A DNA stretch of 64,000 nt, taken from NCBI GenBank assembly GCA_000469685.2, contig LS997567.1:40290775-40354774 (forward strand). The letters are read 5' to 3'. Below, in pieces: positions 62,250 through 64,000 of this stretch. Positions within the stretch are counted from its first letter, which is position 1. Every line of letters begins with the position of its first letter. The translations under genes and the position numbers were made by a program. The notes beneath the pieces are model-generated. The model was not told the DNA's origin and did no database searches. It saw nothing but the letters and a program-made list of their open reading frames with translations. The DNA comes from Haemonchus contortus. Taxonomy: Eukaryota > Nematoda > Chromadorea > Rhabditida > Trichostrongylidae.

Positions 62250-62430
62250 TGGCAAATATTTCCGTCGATAATCGGTTAAAGACCATCCTCTATGCTGACG
62301 GCATCTTCGCCCTCTAGCAGACAACAAGGATGAACCTGGATCGAGTGGCTAGAAAAGCGCCAAGTTCTGGAATGGCCTCCTTATGAACCTGATTCAGCTG
62401 CTGGGAAGGCCAAACAAGCAGTAGGGATCC
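62250..62430 (+). pseudogene. Decayed non-LTR reverse transcriptase fragment
   Basis: The frame at about 62262 reads VDNRLKTILYADGIFAL. This resembles the catalytic YADD block of LINE reverse transcriptases, with the second Asp replaced by Gly. The expected continuation is split over shifted frames (ADNKDE, then LDRVARK, then KFWNGLLMNLIQL). It is a relic of a family different from the intact element at 41-44 kb. A weak FLDLKRVAHNV-like stretch near 63407 may be related debris. Confidence 0.4.
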
Positions 62431-62439
62431 CAATGACCG

Positions 62440-64000
62440 TGGCATTTTGGATCTGAAGGCGATCGAATAGTATCCTTCGGTATATTCTCCAACTGCTGAC
62501 GCTTCACGACCACAAGGCGTACCAGACAGTGGTAAGCACTGGTCTGTGGGCAGAATTCATGGAATCCATTCCGCTAAATCAAGAATGATGAGCTGATTCT
62601 ACGGCTGTACGGAACTGGGCGTGTTTGGAAAAAGAGGCATAAAATGGTAATCCTTACTGCTTTCATTCTGCTAAGTGATAGCACCTTTCTCGGATGTTCG
62701 GGCAGGCACCGGAAGGGCCAGAGGATCATCCTGACCGAAGGAGAGGGGAGTTTTCAAGTCAAATAGCCACGAAAAGCGCTCGAAAAAATTCCGTGGACGT
62801 CTTTAAGGAGGGCTTCGCGCAGACCACGGTCAACACGATATCCTGCGTGGGAGTAAGGGACTTGATAAAGACGGCAGACTCCGTGATAGTAGCTAACAGT
62901 TACCCAAAAGAAGTAGAGGAACTTTCACCTACTGCACTTTCATGTAACCGCAGTCCCCATTAGTACTAAGTGGCCTTTTCCTTGTAGCTCCTAATTACAG
63001 CAATTCCCGAATGTAGCTCAACCTTTGCAGAGGAAATGCTGTGAATATGAGCTAAGCTGATTAGGATTTAGTACAGCCATATAAATTATTACTCAAAAAG
63101 ATGTGAGAGGCAACACTAATTGGGAACAACATAGCATTTCGGATCACACTTTAGTCACGTTCTCAATTACTTTTACTTCAGTGAATAGTAAAGCTCTAAG
63201 AGTCCGGGTAACATCCTGTATAAGCAATTCTTCAGTAGCATCGCAAAATAACACCCGTTCAAACTATTTATCATCCGAAATCTTTCTGAAAGGACAACTC
63301 AAGCTTAGAGGGAAAGCTCCAGCTCCGCACCCTACAAATTAGTGTTAGCGCTGCCTCGCCGGGTGCAAGGGGGTGCGGAGAGATCGACGGGTGCAAAAGG
63401 GTTTTTTTGGACCTCAAGAGAGTCGCGCACAATGTCCTTTCCATGCCTAAAAAAGTAGGTTACATAAAAAGTAGCAGTATTGCCGGATGCAGCGAATTCA
63501 CTTGGCTGAATGGACGAGCTCGTTCAGACAGATGTCCTGATTATATGTATTGTTGCTGATGACTTGTGATCCCACTAGTATTAGGCTTTGACTGGAGCCT
63601 TGGGAGCTCATCGTATTGAAACGCACTCTTGCTGGAAAATATGAAAAACCCTATAGAACAACAAGCAAATCACTGATCCTATCCTATCCAGAAATGAGTT
63701 TCTTCACTGACATTGATTATTCCTTTCTTTGGGATGAGCCACGCAACTGGCTCCAATTCAGAGTTGTGATAGTATTTATTTGATCAGGAGCGATATATAT
63801 CCGGTGTTCCTATTCTCCTTTATGGATTAGACAAGCAGACTGCCTTTGAAATATCAAAAGTTTGCTGGTCCTGACTATAGATTGGAGTGAGTTTTCTCTT
63901 TCCTTGCAGATTCGCCTTTGGTTCTCACGTAAACCTTCTTAATCTTCAAGAGCAGCCCTGTACTTGAGTAAAATCCCTCGTTATTGGCAACATAAGAAAT
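62440..64000. other. No recognised gene
   Basis: The frames at 62694-62963 and 63103-63342 look random or are remnants of the nearby decayed element. I saw no convincing exon chain on either strand. Confidence 0.35.

Noticed and set aside
1..64000. CRISPR arrays, bacterial operons, rRNA genes
   Set aside because: No regularly spaced identical repeats, no ribosome-binding sites or compact gene strings, and no rRNA-like conserved sequence; introns and AATAAA signals show a eukaryotic genome.

Overview
The window looks like nuclear DNA of a parasitic nematode, probably a clade V (strongylid, hookworm-like) species. The evidence is: a nematode-type hedgehog-related Hint gene; small genes whose first ATG sits at or just after a TTTCAG-like trans-splice acceptor; very short exons in long introns; AATAAA poly(A) signals; tRNA-derived SINE-like repeats; and an RTE-like LINE. 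The species call is inference. Most coding sequence is in exons of 26-250 bp. I joined exons by hand from splice sites, reading-frame phase and family resemblance.

Left part (1-17.6 kb). The 3' part of a hedgehog-related gene is at 769-2531 (+). It has a Gln/Pro/Tyr-rich linker and a complete Hint/Hog autoprocessing domain, with a poly(A) signal at 2683. About 14 kb of gene-poor DNA with decayed dispersed repeats follows. A small three-exon gene for a 118-aa secreted Cys-rich protein is at 16567-17572 (+).

Middle (18-41 kb). A two-exon gene at 18509-23729 (+) encodes an 84-aa secreted precursor with dibasic sites and a Gly-Arg-Lys-Arg site, like a neuropeptide precursor. A two-exon gene at 25366-28794 (-) encodes a 73-aa single-pass membrane protein. 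From 29 to 41 kb I recognise only repeats: copies of two tRNA-like SINE families, simple repeats and a small terminal-inverted-repeat unit.

Right part (41-64 kb). A 3.1-kb RTE-like non-LTR retrotransposon lies at 41176-44301 (-). It has one open frame (endonuclease plus reverse transcriptase) and a perfect 11-bp target-site duplication, and it sits inside an older inverted repeat. Next, on the minus strand, is a 13-exon CCDC6 ortholog (46095-54088). A possible small secreted-peptide gene (45240-45727, -) starts about 370 bp downstream of it and could be a second operon cistron. The last 10 kb holds repeats, a decayed reverse-transcriptase fragment and weak candidate exons.

The genes appear functionally unrelated: secreted signalling or autoprocessed proteins, a coiled-coil scaffold and mobile DNA. 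The best candidates for something undescribed are the three or four small secreted or membrane-protein genes rebuilt from split exons.
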